Assembly: GCA_943736015.1 (NCBI GenBank)
Contig: OX031071.1
Span: forward strand, 560,501 to 624,500
Reading direction: 5' to 3'
Length of the DNA: 64,000 bases
From: Tridacna crocea
Taxonomy: Eukaryota > Mollusca > Bivalvia > Cardiida > Cardiidae
The notes below the pieces were generated by a model that worked only from the letters and a program-made list of their open reading frames with translations, was not told the origin of the DNA and did no database searches. Positions 20,480 through 30,453 of this stretch are shown here, in pieces. The translations under genes and the position numbers were made by a program. Positions within the stretch are counted from its first letter, which is position 1. Each line of letters opens with the position of its first letter.

Positions 20480-20586
20480 TACATTCAACGCAATAATTAA
20501 TGTCCTAGTTACATTTATTTTGTCTTGAGCAAATGCTTTTAATTTAAGCGAGTATATATATTTATCTTTTGGTACTCGGTTTGAAC
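20480..20586 (+). mobile_element. Family 1 MITE, right-arm scrap
   Basis: AGTTACATTTATTTTGTCTT, GCAAATGCTTTTAATTTAAG and TCTTTTGGTACTCGGTT. Confidence 0.4.
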
Positions 20587-20691
20587 TAGTACTTTGTATA
20601 TAACTTTGAATGAATTGCTAGTCTGAAACGAGAGTTATTTCCCCTCATGTATTTATAAACATGTAGAATGTCCGCCAAACACTTTCAATAA

Positions 20692-21060
20692 TATCACATC
20701 GATTTAACGCATAAAGATCGATCATTTCCAAATTACTTTTGCACAGATGATAGATAATAACAAAATCTACAAGATAAAACCCAAAACTCATGCTTTTATG
20801 GCTGTATAATTGCTGTGGCGTATACATTTCTACTGTGGCGTATCTGTTGTGGATAATTCACATGTGGCGTATTTTATAAGATCGATTTCCTGCATAAATA
20901 TAAAATATTTCTCAATTATTTTTGCACAGATGATAGATTATGACTTAATCTACTAGATAAAACATAAAAATCCCATTTTAATAACTGCATATTTGCTGTG
21001 GCGTATACATTTCTCCTGTGGCGTACCTGTGGCGTATATTTCTTCTGTGGCGTATTTTAG
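20692..21060. repeat. 185 bp tandem duplication with TGTGGCGTAT motifs
   Basis: Two diverged copies share TTGCACAGATGATAGAT, TAGATAAAAC-like words and TTGCTGTGGCGTATACATTT, each ending in several CTGTGGCGTA repeats and GTGGCGTATTTTA. No function seen. Confidence 0.75.
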
Positions 21061-21061
21061 T

Positions 21062-22407
21062 GTGACCAAAGGCGGGTCTCACTAAACTATCATAGCTCTA
21101 TGCCTTCTAATTATAGAGAAGAAGAATCTTAAAATTTTCTTTCATTGTTCCTATGTTTGAACTTGTGACCCCCGGGTCAGGGCCAGTTTTGACCCCACGG
21201 GCATGATTTGAACAAACTTGGTAGAGGTCCACTAGGAGATGCCACATACCAAATATCAAAGCTCTATGCCACCTAGTTTCAGAGAAGAAGAAATTTAAAG
21301 TTTTCCTTCTTTGTTCCTATGCTCAAACTAGTGACCCCCATGGGGGGGGGGGGGGGGGGGGGGGGGGGCCAGATTTGACCTCAAGGACATTATTTGAATA
21401 AACTTGGTAGAGGTCCACTAGGAGATACAACAGACCAAATATCAAAGCTCTATGCTTTCTAGTTTCTGAGGAAAAGAATTTTAAAGTTTTCCTTCTTTGT
21501 TCCTATGCTCAAATTTGTGATCCCCGGGGTGGGGCCAGTTTTGACCCCAGGGATATAATTTGAACAAACTTGGTAGAGGTCCACTAGGAGATGCCACATA
21601 TTAAATATCAAAGCTCTACGCCTTCAAGTTTCAGAGGAAAAGATTTTTAAAGTTTTCCTTCTTTGTTCCAATGCTCAAACTTGTGACCCCCGGGGTGGGA
21701 CCAGTTTTGACCCCAGGGGCATAATTTGAACAAACTTTGTAGAAGTCCACTAGGAGATGTCACATACTAAATATCAAAGCTCTACGCCTTCAAGTTTCAG
21801 AGGAGAAGATTTTTAAAGTTTTCCTTCTTTGTTCCTATGCTCAAACTTGTGACCCCTGGGGTGGGGCCAGTTTTGACCCCAGGGACATAATTTGAACAAA
21901 CTTGGTAGAGGTCCACTAGGAGATGCTACATACCAAATATCAAAGCTCTACCCCTTCAGGTTTCAGAGGAGAAGATTTTTAAAGTTTTCCTTCTATGTTC
22001 CTATGCTCAAACGTGCTAAAACACGTTATCCCGCTTGGGCGGGGCCAGTTTTGACCCTATGGGCATAATTTGAACAAATTTGGTAGAGGTTCATTGGGAG
22101 ATGCTACATTCCAAATATCAAAGCTGTACCCCTTTTAGTTTCAGAGGAGAAGATTTTCAAAGATTTCATTTTTTTTTTTTCGTTTTGTTGCCACATGGCA
22201 ACCAGAGTTATGGGTGGAATTAAATTCTTTGAACAATTTTGGTAGAGCTTCACCCAAGAAACATTCCTGCCAAGTTTCATGAAGATTGGCCCAGTGGTTT
22301 AGGAGGAGAAGATGTTTAAAAAAATTGTTGACGGACGACGTACGACAGACGCCGGACATTGGGTGATCACAATAGCTCACCTTTAGCACTTTGTGCTAAG
22401 GTGAGCT
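21062..22407 (+). mobile_element. Pearl/HINE-type element with 166 bp core units
   Basis: About seven units of 162-185 bp with AACAAACTTGGTAGAGGTCC, ACTAGGAGATGCCACATACC, CAAATATCAAAGCTCTA and GGGGCCAGTTTTGACCCCAG. The end carries TTGACGGACGACG, GGGTGATCACAATAGCTCAC and the stem AGCTCACCTTTAGCACTTTG ... GGTGAGCT (22374-22407). This terminus matches the element at 11828-13702, but the core repeat is unrelated. No typical left end was found. Confidence 0.65.
21342..21368 (+). repeat. G27 homopolymer
   Basis: Twenty-seven consecutive G in one 166 bp unit where sister units have CCCCCGGGGTGGGG. It can form G-quadruplexes. Its length could be a sequencing or assembly artefact. Confidence 0.8.
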
Positions 22408-22555
22408 AAAAATGGGGTATTTCGGTGTTTCGGTGGTATTTCGGTGCTTCGTCGGACCCGGGTTAATCCTTATACTTTAAGGTTTTTTATAAAACATAGT
22501 TTGAAATCAAATATTAATGAATGCTAAATATACATGTACATAAGAGTTATATTAC

Positions 22556-22717
22556 CTATAGAAAAACTGTCGTTCTAAAATTGCTGAAAAGTACACAACG
22601 TCCAGGTTTTGCCCAGTGGGTTCCATTTTACCAAACAGAGTAAGTATATCAGGTACACAGTATTTAACACAAGTATCACACATCACAAAGTAGTCTGGTG
22701 CGCATTTTTCCTTGCCA
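22556..22717 (-). CDS. Internal coding exon of an unrecognised gene
   Basis: On the minus strand TTTTGTGTTATTTCAG precedes the exon and CTATAG|GTAATATAAC follows it, so both splice sites are canonical. The exon is 162 bp, starts with one codon base and ends with two (symmetric phase). It is open for 53 codons, with a Cys-rich start (C5, C13, C16, C20 of the exon: GKEKCAPDYFVMCDTCVKYC), then VPDILTLFGKMEPTG and VVYFSAILERQFFY. CxxC spacing could bind metal, but no family is recognised. The next good acceptor downstream in matching phase is at 16064, about 6.5 kb away. Confidence 0.5.
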
Positions 22718-22802
22718 CTGAAATAACACAAAAATAACACAAAAACATCAGTCATTGAAAAGAACTTGTGTATTCTGTACAGACTGATAATTAATTGCTA
22801 TT

Positions 22803-23026
22803 AAGCTGTTACCAAACGGCAAAATTTTAGATCTATTCAAATTGAAAGCATTTGCAGATTACAATTTCAAAGCGGCTCAAATGGTGCAATTTTGCTTTAG
22901 TAGGGTAGAAAACTTTATGGAAAAAGGAGAAAATGCTGGTTACCAGCATTTTCTCCTTGTCCCACAATACTATTAGAAGGCTTCTTCCTTAGGGTCGTTT
23001 AAAGTCGTCATTGTGTGGTAAGGAAT
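22803..23026 (-). mobile_element. Family 1 MITE
   Basis: GTTACCAAACGGCAAAATTT, AATTGAAAGCATTTGCAG, core GAGAAAATGCTGGTTACCAG, A arm reversed ending GTGTGGTAAGGAATTTTA. Confidence 0.75.
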
Positions 23027-23047
23027 TTTAAAAATTTTGAGGATTTG

Positions 23048-23345
23048 GGTGCAGGACAACTCGCCCCAAAGACAACTCGCCCCAAGACAACTCGCCCCCA
23101 CAAAAATCTCGCCCCAAGACAACTCGCCCCCAAAGACAACTCGCCCCAAGACAACTCGCCCCCACAAAAATCTCGCCCCAAAACAACTCGCCCCCACAAA
23201 AATCTCGCCCCAAGACAACTCGCCCCCACAAAAATCTCGCCCCAAGACAACTCGCCCCACCTTCAGAAGACAACTCGCCCCAAATTTGGGGACAACTGGC
23301 ACCACATCCAAGACAACTTGCCCACATACAAGACAACTCGCCCCG
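23048..23345 (+). repeat. Left tandem-repeat inverted end
   Basis: About 18 GACAACTCGCCCC-like units, some spaced by CACAAAAATCTCGCCCCAA. Long open frames on both strands are a by-product of the repeat. Confidence 0.85.
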
Positions 23346-23509
23346 CTTTTGTTACTATTTCCGGTATGTACATATAAGATAAAGGATAGAGGTGTAAAAC
23401 TTATGATTATTATTTTTGAACAGATATATATATTTGTAATAAACTGTTTATATATATATACAGATGCTTATTTTTTTTTTGAATTTGAGTTGATAAATGT
23501 ACAAATTAT

Positions 23510-23738
23510 TTAACTCTTTACCAAACGACGACATCTTAGTCCGGTCCAAATTTAAAGCATTTGCAAATGACAAAATGAACGTGACTCAGAAGCGGAAATT
23601 TGACTTTATAAGAGTTGAAAACACCGTGCGAATAGGAGAAAATGCTCATAACCAGCATTTTCTCCTTTTCCCACAATGTTTTCAGAAAGCTTCTTCCTCG
23701 AGTTCGTAAAAAACAGGACTTGCTTGGTAAAGGGTTAA
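23510..23738 (-). mobile_element. Family 1 MITE, complete
   Basis: TTAA at 23510-23513 and 23735-23738, 229 bp. B arm left (CAAACGACGACATCTTAG), A arm right. Inserted in the Foldback-like element. Confidence 0.85.
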
Positions 23739-23844
23739 ACAATCTAGTTATAGATGGGGCATCAAGCCCGAAGCCGTCCACTTAAGTTTTTTCCTGGTTC
23801 CTTTTTTCGTGGCACACTGCTATCTAAGTACAGTACTGTGCAGT

Positions 23845-23990
23845 GCACCGGTAGCTCAGCCGGTAGTTTAACGGACTTGAGGACAAGGGGTTTCTGGGTT
23901 CGATCCTTGGCTCGTTCAATTTCTTTCCGAGGATTGATGATAGTCATTGTTACATGAATCATTCCTCTCTCAATTCAATTCAATTCAAGA
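23845..23990 (+). mobile_element. tRNA-derived SINE, 3' truncated
   Basis: The tRNA-like head has an A-box-like GTAGCTCAGCCGG and B-box GGGTTCGATCC 35-40 bp downstream. It is followed by CAATTTCTTTCCGAGGATTG and ATGATAGTCATTG, which recur in other SINE pieces here. Ends in (AATTC)n. Lacks the usual TGTTGAAAACGGCGTTAAA tail. Confidence 0.6.
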
Positions 23991-24242
23991 GGCAATGAGT
24001 CAATTAATGAATGATGTTTTTCAAGCAGTGTCATAATTGCACAACATATCATTTCCGGTACAATCGAGTGACACCATGTTAATCAAGCATTATCTTCTAC
24101 ATACACATGTATAAGACCCGGAAAAGTCTGCTTTATTTGGATCGGGGTAATGTGCGAATGTGTGATACCGGTAATGTGGGTAATGTGTGAGTTTACCAAA
24201 ATAACGCTGAGCACTAAGCCCGACCCACTGACCGTTTACAGA

Positions 24243-24302
24243 CAATGTATACCAAAATCAGACTACAAAGAAAGCGCAGTCTGATCTTTAATTTACACAG
24301 TC
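24243..24302. repeat. Family 3 palindrome
   Basis: ATGTATACCAAAATCAGACT ... GCAGTCTGATCTTTAATTTA. Confidence 0.55.
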
Positions 24303-24344
24303 CAGTAAGGACCAATTTTCAATAAAAAAAAATTGATACCGGCA

Positions 24345-24437
24345 AAATTTCATTTCTTTTTGATAATGTGGAATGTGTCGTCTGCAAGTGCTTCAATTTG
24401 GTCGAGTCTAAAATTTTGTTATTAGGTAAAGGGTTAA
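24345..24437 (+). mobile_element. Family 1 MITE, right arm
   Basis: TGTCGTCTGCAAGTGCTTCA, GTCTAAAATTTTGTTATTAG and GTAAAGGGTTAA. Confidence 0.5.
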
Positions 24438-24774
24438 TTAGATAATTCCAAAAAGTTGCTTCTATGAAAGTGTGACACAATTATGAAATTACTTTGATGC
24501 ACCCACACTTCTTATGTTAATCCTTAAATGAAGATTATTGTCGTTAAATCAGGTATCAAATTCATAATCATGTTTTCATACCAAGCGTGACTTAGCACCC
24601 TTCAGCAGACACATTACAGACCGTGATACGCTTTAATTTATCAGTTCTTAACTGACCGATTAAAGAAGGAAAAGCATAAGCATGTAAACATAATTTACAT
24701 GAAAAGTATTATTGCAGAAATTGGGAAATCGCCGACCAAAAATGTAACATGATACAGTCGGAAACCGGTGATTT

Positions 24775-24862
24775 AACCCTCTACCATACAATCCCAATTT
24801 TTAACAACACTGAAAGAGAGGATTCTGAGAATATTCTTGGAAATATTGACAATGCAATATAA
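24775..24862 (+). mobile_element. Family 1 MITE, left arm
   Basis: TTAACCCTCTACCATACAAT, CCCAATTTTTAACAACACTG and GAATATTCTTGGAAATATTG. A matching right-arm scrap is at about 25165-25262 (TTCTCCTTTTCCCAATAGG). Confidence 0.5.
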
Positions 24863-25412
24863 TATGTTCATTCACTCTGTTCCTTTTACAGAAATCAAGA
24901 TGTAAATGTAAATAAAAAAAAAATAAAGGGGCAAAAAAAAAAAATTTTGCCAAACATTAAATATTTTGCCAAACATTGTTCGAGTTCATAATGTGAGAGA
25001 GAGAGTGTGGGGGAGAGGTGGGAAGGGAGTGCCTTACTATCAGTTGCAGAGATTGTTTTTTTTTTAAATCGTACATTAGTTTGAAGGAACTAATAATGGT
25101 TTTGATAAATTTACACAAATTTCAGGCCGGTTTGTAGAATTTCCAAGACATTCAAATTCAATAACAACATTAAAGAAGATGTTCTCCTTTTCCCAATAGG
25201 TTTTTTAACCTTTCCAAATTAAGTTTCAGTTTCTGAGGCACATTAATTCTGTCATCAATCAATCAATCAATCAATCAATTTATCTATCCATTACTTAATG
25301 CATCAATCTGTCCGCCCGTCAATTATTCAAACAATTGATCACTTTGTTTAAATTGGGCTCAATTCTTGAAAATCTGTGAGCTAGTCCGAGTATTTATAAA
25401 CTTGACGCGACT

Positions 25413-25552
25413 TGTCTTCGATGTGGGGCGAGTTGTCCCTTAATTTGGGGCGAGTTGTCTTCTAAATTTGGGACGAGTTGTCTTGGGGCGAGTTTTTTGA
25501 GGGGCAAGTTGTCTTTGGGCGAGTTGTCTTTGGGGCGAGTTGTCTGTCATTC
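25413..25552 (-). repeat. Right tandem-repeat inverted end
   Basis: GTGGGGCGAGTTGTC, TTTGGGGCGAGTTGTCT and similar units, inverted relative to 23048-23345. Confidence 0.8.
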
Positions 25553-25848
25553 GAGGATTTGATGCCGAGAAGTCTTCAGTTCAGATTGAAGGTCGTGGTT
25601 ACTGGTTAGCCGTATTACCAGTAAAGCCACATCCTAAAACATGATTCACGGGTCAAACACTTTAAATGAAATTACTAAAGTGAACAATAAAGAAAGAAGT
25701 TGCGCTTCAATGCACAATATTTAAATTTTACCTTCCTCGAATTTCCACACACGTCCCGTTGCCGCCATATTTAACGGTGCTACCGTAAAAATACAGTACC
25801 CGTAAAAATCACAGTAGCAACTGTATTGAATACATGTTTACATAATAT

Positions 25849-26302
25849 GTCGTAGTCCAAACTAGAATCCAGGCAGATCCGGAATCTGCCTAGACCAAAC
25901 TGGAATTTGTCTATAACAAATCAGGATTCCAGTTTAGCTTTGCAGCTCTACAATCTGCCTAAACCAAATTTTAATAATTTCTCGTTGAATATAGGGCGTC
26001 TACATATGAATCATCTTACCTTTAAACGTAAACCCCAAAATAAAAGAAGTTTTAGTAAGAAATTCAGAGTAAATATAAATTTTGAATGTTTTGTACTAAT
26101 AAAAAAGGTGGGAAAAAGAGCAATTGTGGAAAAATCATGTAAAATGCTTTAAATGAAAATACCTCTCAATTGTAAACGAAATTAAATCAATATATTTTAA
26201 AGAAATATTAGAAAACAATGCATTTTGGTCTAAACAAAATTTGAATTCTAATTTGGTCTAGGCAGATTCCGGATCTGCCTAGATTCCAATCTGGCCTACG
26301 AC
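25849..26302. mobile_element. 454 bp MITE with ~48 bp self-palindromic ends
   Basis: Left GTCGTAGTCCAAACTAGAAT then GGCAGATCCGGAATCTGCC TAGACC; the right end is its inverse. Each terminal repeat contains GGCAGAT-CCGG-ATCTGCC-like palindromes, so each end can fold alone. ATAT borders both ends (25845-25848 and 26303-26306), a possible duplication. The AT-rich interior carries only a short spurious frame. Confidence 0.65.
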
Positions 26303-26559
26303 ATATACATGTAATTCGCTTAAAATAAGGCAAATATTGTTCACATCTCTTTCACGATGAGTTTAAACCAGGTGTTGAAAGTCTGATAGCATGCGTACAT
26401 CCTTTTGTCATATAGCAGAAATATCTAACATTGTTGCAAGGATTGATAATTGTCTCGCAAAGGCTGGTCAAGTATCAATTCTCCCTACCTTGTTAGATGT
26501 GTTTTGATTGTGGCGCCGCGTGAGCGGCGGCACTATATTTTGATCGGTTTTGAAAAGTA

Positions 26560-26745
26560 CCAATGGAGGCAGCCATATTGTTTACTCGGCTTCAAGTTCT
26601 TAACTAGGCCATTTCGTACAATTTTAATCATTTCGTATCCACCTATACATTTTATTTTGGTCATTCCGTACCTAGATCTACTTCGATCATTTAATTGGTA
26701 CCCAGTTTGGTCAATTCATATCCAGTTTTTATAATCAATTTGGTA
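26560..26745. repeat. Degenerate ~20-30 bp repeat
   Basis: Variants of GGTCATTTCGTACC(T)AG and ATCATTTNGTATCCA recur about eight times. Weak. Confidence 0.35.
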
Positions 26746-27129
26746 ATTTGGAATCTAGTTTTAATACTGATTTCTTGTGTTGTTTCTCGAATCACAACTG
26801 CTTTTGTACATTGCTCCAATTGAAATTATGTTAAATTTCGCCGAAGAATGGATATGATTGTGTCTTACTATTATTATTATTATTATTCATTATTTAATTT
26901 TTTTTAAGTCATAAGTTGCATTCTAAATATTGTTTAGGACTTCTCCGTTCATGTCTCACCGAGTTCTGAAAATTTTTACTTTGGTCAGTTTAAAATACTG
27001 TAATGTGCCCTTAAAAAAAAAAAAAAAAATAGAAACAACTGGTTTGCGGCGCACTGATTTATTCATCAATATTTTCTTGTATACAACATTATATTCTCTA
27101 TTTTTCACATTAGTACACTTGTTTGCAGT

Positions 27130-27357
27130 TTAAACCTTTATCAGAAAACAAAATTTTAGCTTTGTCCAAATTGAAAGCATCTGCAGATGACAATTTCAAT
27201 GCAGCTTAAAGAGTGTGATCTTTCTTTGATAGGGTAAAAAACATTGTGGGAAAAACAGAAAATGCTGGTTAGCAGCATTCTCTCATTTTCCGACAATGTT
27301 TTCAAATTGATTTTTTCTGAGGGTCGTTAAAATCGGCACTGTGCAGTAAAAGGTTAA
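27130..27357 (-). mobile_element. Family 1 TTAA hairpin MITE
   Basis: TTAA at both ends. B arm left (GAAAACAAAATTTTAGC). The right TTAA (27354-27357) is shared with a truncated second copy that runs to about 27412 before an A tract. Confidence 0.8.
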
Positions 27358-27740
27358 ACCTTTACCAGACAAAAAAAAAAAAAAAATGAACTTGTCTAAA
27401 TCTAACATTTCTTACAGAGTTGTCAGGACTCGTCCATTTCTAGCATTTTTTTTTTAGATTTTCCTCCTATCCAGTACAGTTGTGGTTCTTCTTCTTCCTT
27501 GACCTTTTCAATTCTTATCTTTTTGCTAACAATATTTTTCATTTCACAAACTATTACATAGATTGGGCAAAATTATTCGGAATAAAATTTGACCCATCAA
27601 GCAGAAAGGGAATTCTGTCAATCATTAACATGAAAACAGATCAACAATAGTGCAGATCAATTTAAGTTGATACAGGTAATTAGAAAATGATTGTATAACA
27701 AGGTACAACGACCACTTTTAATACAGAAAATGTCATTAAA

Positions 27741-27806
27741 GCGAAAAGTATCAACCCTGGTCAGCTTGCAAAATTCACGCAGTCTGACCAGGGTTGAGAC
27801 TTTCGC
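27741..27806. repeat. Family 2 core hairpin alone
   Basis: GCGAAAAGTATCAACCCTGG TCAG pairs with CTGACCAGGGTTGAGACTTT CGC. It matches the middle of family 2 (GCGAAAAGT..., TGGTCAGCCTG). Confidence 0.6.
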
Positions 27807-27894
27807 AGTTCCCAGAAGGTCCCTTTTTGCGTGATGGTTTACAGATATAAAAGCAACTTTTATCCTTTTCTCAAAAACTATTTTGGACTTTTCC

Positions 27895-28015
27895 TATTCA
27901 TAAGCATTTACAGATGACATATGAAGTGTGACTTCAGTGGTTGAAATTTTCCTTGAAAGAGTTTTAACAACAAATAAAAGAACCTTATTGGAAAAGGAGA
28001 AAATGTTGGTAATTT
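27895..28015 (-). mobile_element. Family 1 MITE, left part
   Basis: ATTCATAAGCATTTACAGAT, GAAATTTTCCTTGAAAGAG and TTATTGGAAAAGGAGAAAAT. Confidence 0.5.
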
Positions 28016-28167
28016 AAACATGCTGCACAGAATTTGATTTGCAGTCTCATTTTGATCTACACTCTCATTAGAAGCATACATTGCCGTCCAAAACAAGGAC
28101 AGAGTAAATGATACATATCTACATTCTTTCTACATCATTTCTTCTTTTCTGACACATGTACTTTTTG

Positions 28168-28396
28168 TTAACCCTTTCCCAAACAAACCCTGGTTTCTAC
28201 GACCCTGAGATAGAAACCTTTTAAAAACATTGTGGGAAAAGGAGAAAATGCTGGTAACCAGCATTTTCTCCTTTTCCCACAATGTTTTCTACCCAGCTGG
28301 AAACAAATTTCAATTTTTGAGTTACATTTATTTTGATGTCTGTGAGTGCTTTCAGTTTGGGGCAGTTTAAAATTTTGTTGTTTGGGAAAGAGTTAA
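28168..28396 (+). mobile_element. Family 1 MITE, complete
   Basis: TTAACCCTTTCCCAAACAAA to TTGTTTGGGAAAGAGTTAA, 229 bp, TTAA both ends, perfect core (28229-28290). Confidence 0.85.
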
Positions 28397-28487
28397 ACAA
28401 GATAAACAAAACCAAATTTTGTAAGAAGTCTCTCATAATTAAAAAATTGTTTTCACCCTAGTCTTGATTTATATATAGTTGTCTCAA

Positions 28488-28723
28488 TTAACTTTACCAA
28501 GCAACAAAATTTTAGACTGGTCGAAGTAAAAGGTAATTGCAGAGGACAAATTAAAGATGGCTAAAAAAATTAAAAATGGCAGAATTTACCCTTCATAGAG
28601 TAGAAAATATTTTGGGAAGAGGAGAAATTATGGTTACCAACATGTTTTCCTCTCACCACAACGTTTTCAGAAGACTTCTCTCCAAGAGTCAATAAAACCA
28701 AGGGTTATTTGGCAAAGAATTAA
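28488..28723 (-). mobile_element. Family 1 MITE
   Basis: TTAACTTTACCAAGCAACAA to TTTGGCAAAGAATTAA. TTAA both ends, imperfect core. Confidence 0.75.
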
Positions 28724-28739
28724 TGGAAAAAGCTCTTGC

Positions 28740-28965
28740 CAAGTTGTTCACCCAGCGCTATGGTCTGTAGGTAAGGCATTCTGTGATTGCTTCCAAACGG
28801 CGGCTCGTTGGAATGTCCTTTGGCAATTCACTTCAAAGCCCCAGCCTTTTACGATCTGAATCTAGCAGGAATAGGTTGTTTCCATAACACAACTGAAATT
28901 TTATCAAAAAGAGAAATTAGCATGTCATGAACATCCACAAAGAACGAGTGCGCCATATAGGAGTA
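28740..28965. other. Between MITE and Tc1 element
   Basis: Contains CCAGCGCTATGGTCTGTAGG and TTCACTTCAAAGCC; possibly a diverged SINE. No gene. Confidence 0.25.
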
Positions 28966-30242
28966 TACTTACCGCCATCAAAAAGTAGCCACTCTTAAAA
29001 TTGTGTACATGTACATTTCGAGCATATTTTCGTCCCGCAATTTTATTTAGGCTTTAACATATTCCGTGGTATTCAATGTATACAACAGGAGTAAAATATG
29101 CCAAATTGTATACACAGACCTCTTTATATGGGCTGCACGGGTAGAATGCCACTATTTTTGGATTACCTCTGGTAAAACAAGCACATTGCCAAAATTTTAT
29201 TGCACCGCATTATAGCAACTCGACAATATAGGAAAAAATGTCTTTTGCTTGCATTATATCGCTATTATGGCATGTTGGAATGGCGTTCAAGGAAACCAAG
29301 CCGTGGGTATGATTGCTGTGGGTAATTCATATCACCGACTCTGGATATCATGGGCTACGTAACCACGTCGCATACCGTGGCAACATGCCCGAGCATAGTA
29401 AAAATCGATTTGTTTGGTGTCGACAGCATTTGCGATGGACGCAACAGTATTTAAGTTGGACTCAACAGCAATGCGTCACTTTTACTGACGAGTCACGGTT
29501 TGGCCTGTATATATCCGACGGACGTGTCGGGGTATGGCGACGTCGTGGTGAGCATTATTCTGACTGTTGTGTTCGCCAAGCACCGAGTTGGGGAGGTGGT
29601 AGAGCAATGATGTGGGCGGTATCTCATGGAATGATAGGACACCTCTTGTTGTCTTGATGGGAATCTTACTGCACGCCTTTACGTTGATGAGATACTGCAA
29701 CTGGTAGTGTTATAATTCCTTGCTAGACATCCCGACATCATACTGTTCCAACATGGTAATACCAGGCCACACTCTGCAAGTCTGACGTCAGACTTTCTGG
29801 TAGCTAATAAAGTTAATAAGCTTTCATGGCCTGTATTTTCACCGGATCTTAGTCTGATAGAGCATCTGTGGGATCAGCTTTGACACAGGGTCTGCAATAG
29901 TAGCCAGCCTATCCGGAACCATCAACAGCTGATCGACGTCCTAACCACTGAGTAGAGGAACATGCCACAATACAGAATACAGCGCCTGACACTCGTATAC
30001 GTCGTAGATGCAATGCAGGATGCAAGAGGTGGTCACATACGATATACATTGTCTGCGATTTTTTATTTCAGTCAGATAAATATCAACAGCACTTTTTAGT
30101 GTATATACTGTGGTCTTCTTTTTTATCAATTTTGAAATGTCAATGCTCTCACCAAAAATGGAAAAACATTCAAATGTGCAGTTGATCTGAAATTTGGTTC
30201 ATATTTCAAAATATAGAGGTGACATTTTTTTGATCGTGAGTA
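28966..30242 (+). mobile_element. Tc1/mariner-type element, ~1.28 kb
   Basis: The ends TACTTACCGCCATCAAAAAG and (inverse) TACTCACGATCAAAAAAATG are imperfect inverted repeats, flanked by TA (28964-28965 and 30243-30244). It encloses a decayed transposase. Length and TA duplication are typical of Tc1-like elements. Confidence 0.75.
29313..30050 (+). pseudogene. Tc1-like DDE transposase pseudogene
   Basis: The first open part (29313-29657) encodes SKNRFVWCRQHLRWT and then FTDESRF, the first catalytic Asp of the Tc1 DDE domain, followed by DGRVGVWRRRGE and WGGGRAMMW. A frameshift near 29655 leads to DGNLTARLYVDEIL, a TAA stop, then PDIILFQHGNTRPHSA, FSPDLSLIEHLWDQL (third acidic residue, E of IEH), another stop, and near the end ARGGHIRY, the usual Tc1 C-terminal signature. 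Where the family has Asp in the QxDN...RPH motif this copy has Gly, so the second catalytic Asp is lost. Frameshift, at least three stops and that substitution make it dead. The N-terminal DNA-binding region is not clearly readable. Confidence 0.85.
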
Positions 30243-30453
30243 TATTTGTTTTGTGTTTCTGATATAATTTTGAGTACCTTCTGAGTAGCGTAGCGAAGGT
30301 GGAGGAAGGTACTCGGAAATGTAGCGTATATAGGTGGAACATGAAAGTTCGAATGAATTTCTCCTCAAAAGCAACTTTTAAACCTCAATAGTTACTGAGT
30401 TGTTAAGTCATAGCTGTACATTATAGATGGATTTATGTTGCAGCTGAACACAA

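Larger units (their letters stand above)
19726..22466. mobile_element. 2.7 kb TTAA element with ~50 bp inverted ends
   Basis: TTAA at 19726-19729 and 22463-22466. Inside, the left end (CCGGTCCGAC...CACCGAAATACCACCGAAAC) is repeated inverted at the right end (GTTTCGGTGGTATTTCGGTG...GTCGGACCCGGG). CCACCGAAAcACCGAAATACCCC closes both repeats. TTAA duplication plus C-rich tip is piggyBac-like. No transposase; the interior is tandem repeats and a pearl/HINE end. Confidence 0.7.
23048..25552. mobile_element. Foldback-like element with tandem-repeat inverted ends
   Basis: The left ~300 bp (23048-23345) is tandem GACAACTCGCCCC with CAAAAATCTCGCCCC variants. The right ~140 bp (25413-25552) is its reverse complement, GGGGCGAGTTGTC units. 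GAGGATTTG lies immediately outside both ends (23039-23047 and 25553-25561), a 9 bp direct duplication. Inverted ends made of short tandem repeats and a 9 bp duplication are the hallmark of Drosophila Foldback-type elements. The interior has no coding sequence but carries other insertions (family 1 at 23510, a SINE at 23845, a family 3 palindrome at 24243). Confidence 0.75.

Noticed and set aside
22973..23513. Open frames of 80-158 codons rich in DNSP/RQLAP or GRVVLG
   Set aside because: They are translations of the GACAACTCGCCCC repeat on both strands of the Foldback-like left end.
26450..26734. 94-codon plus-strand frame
   Set aside because: It overlaps a degenerate short repeat, has no splice or promoter context and no recognisable domain.
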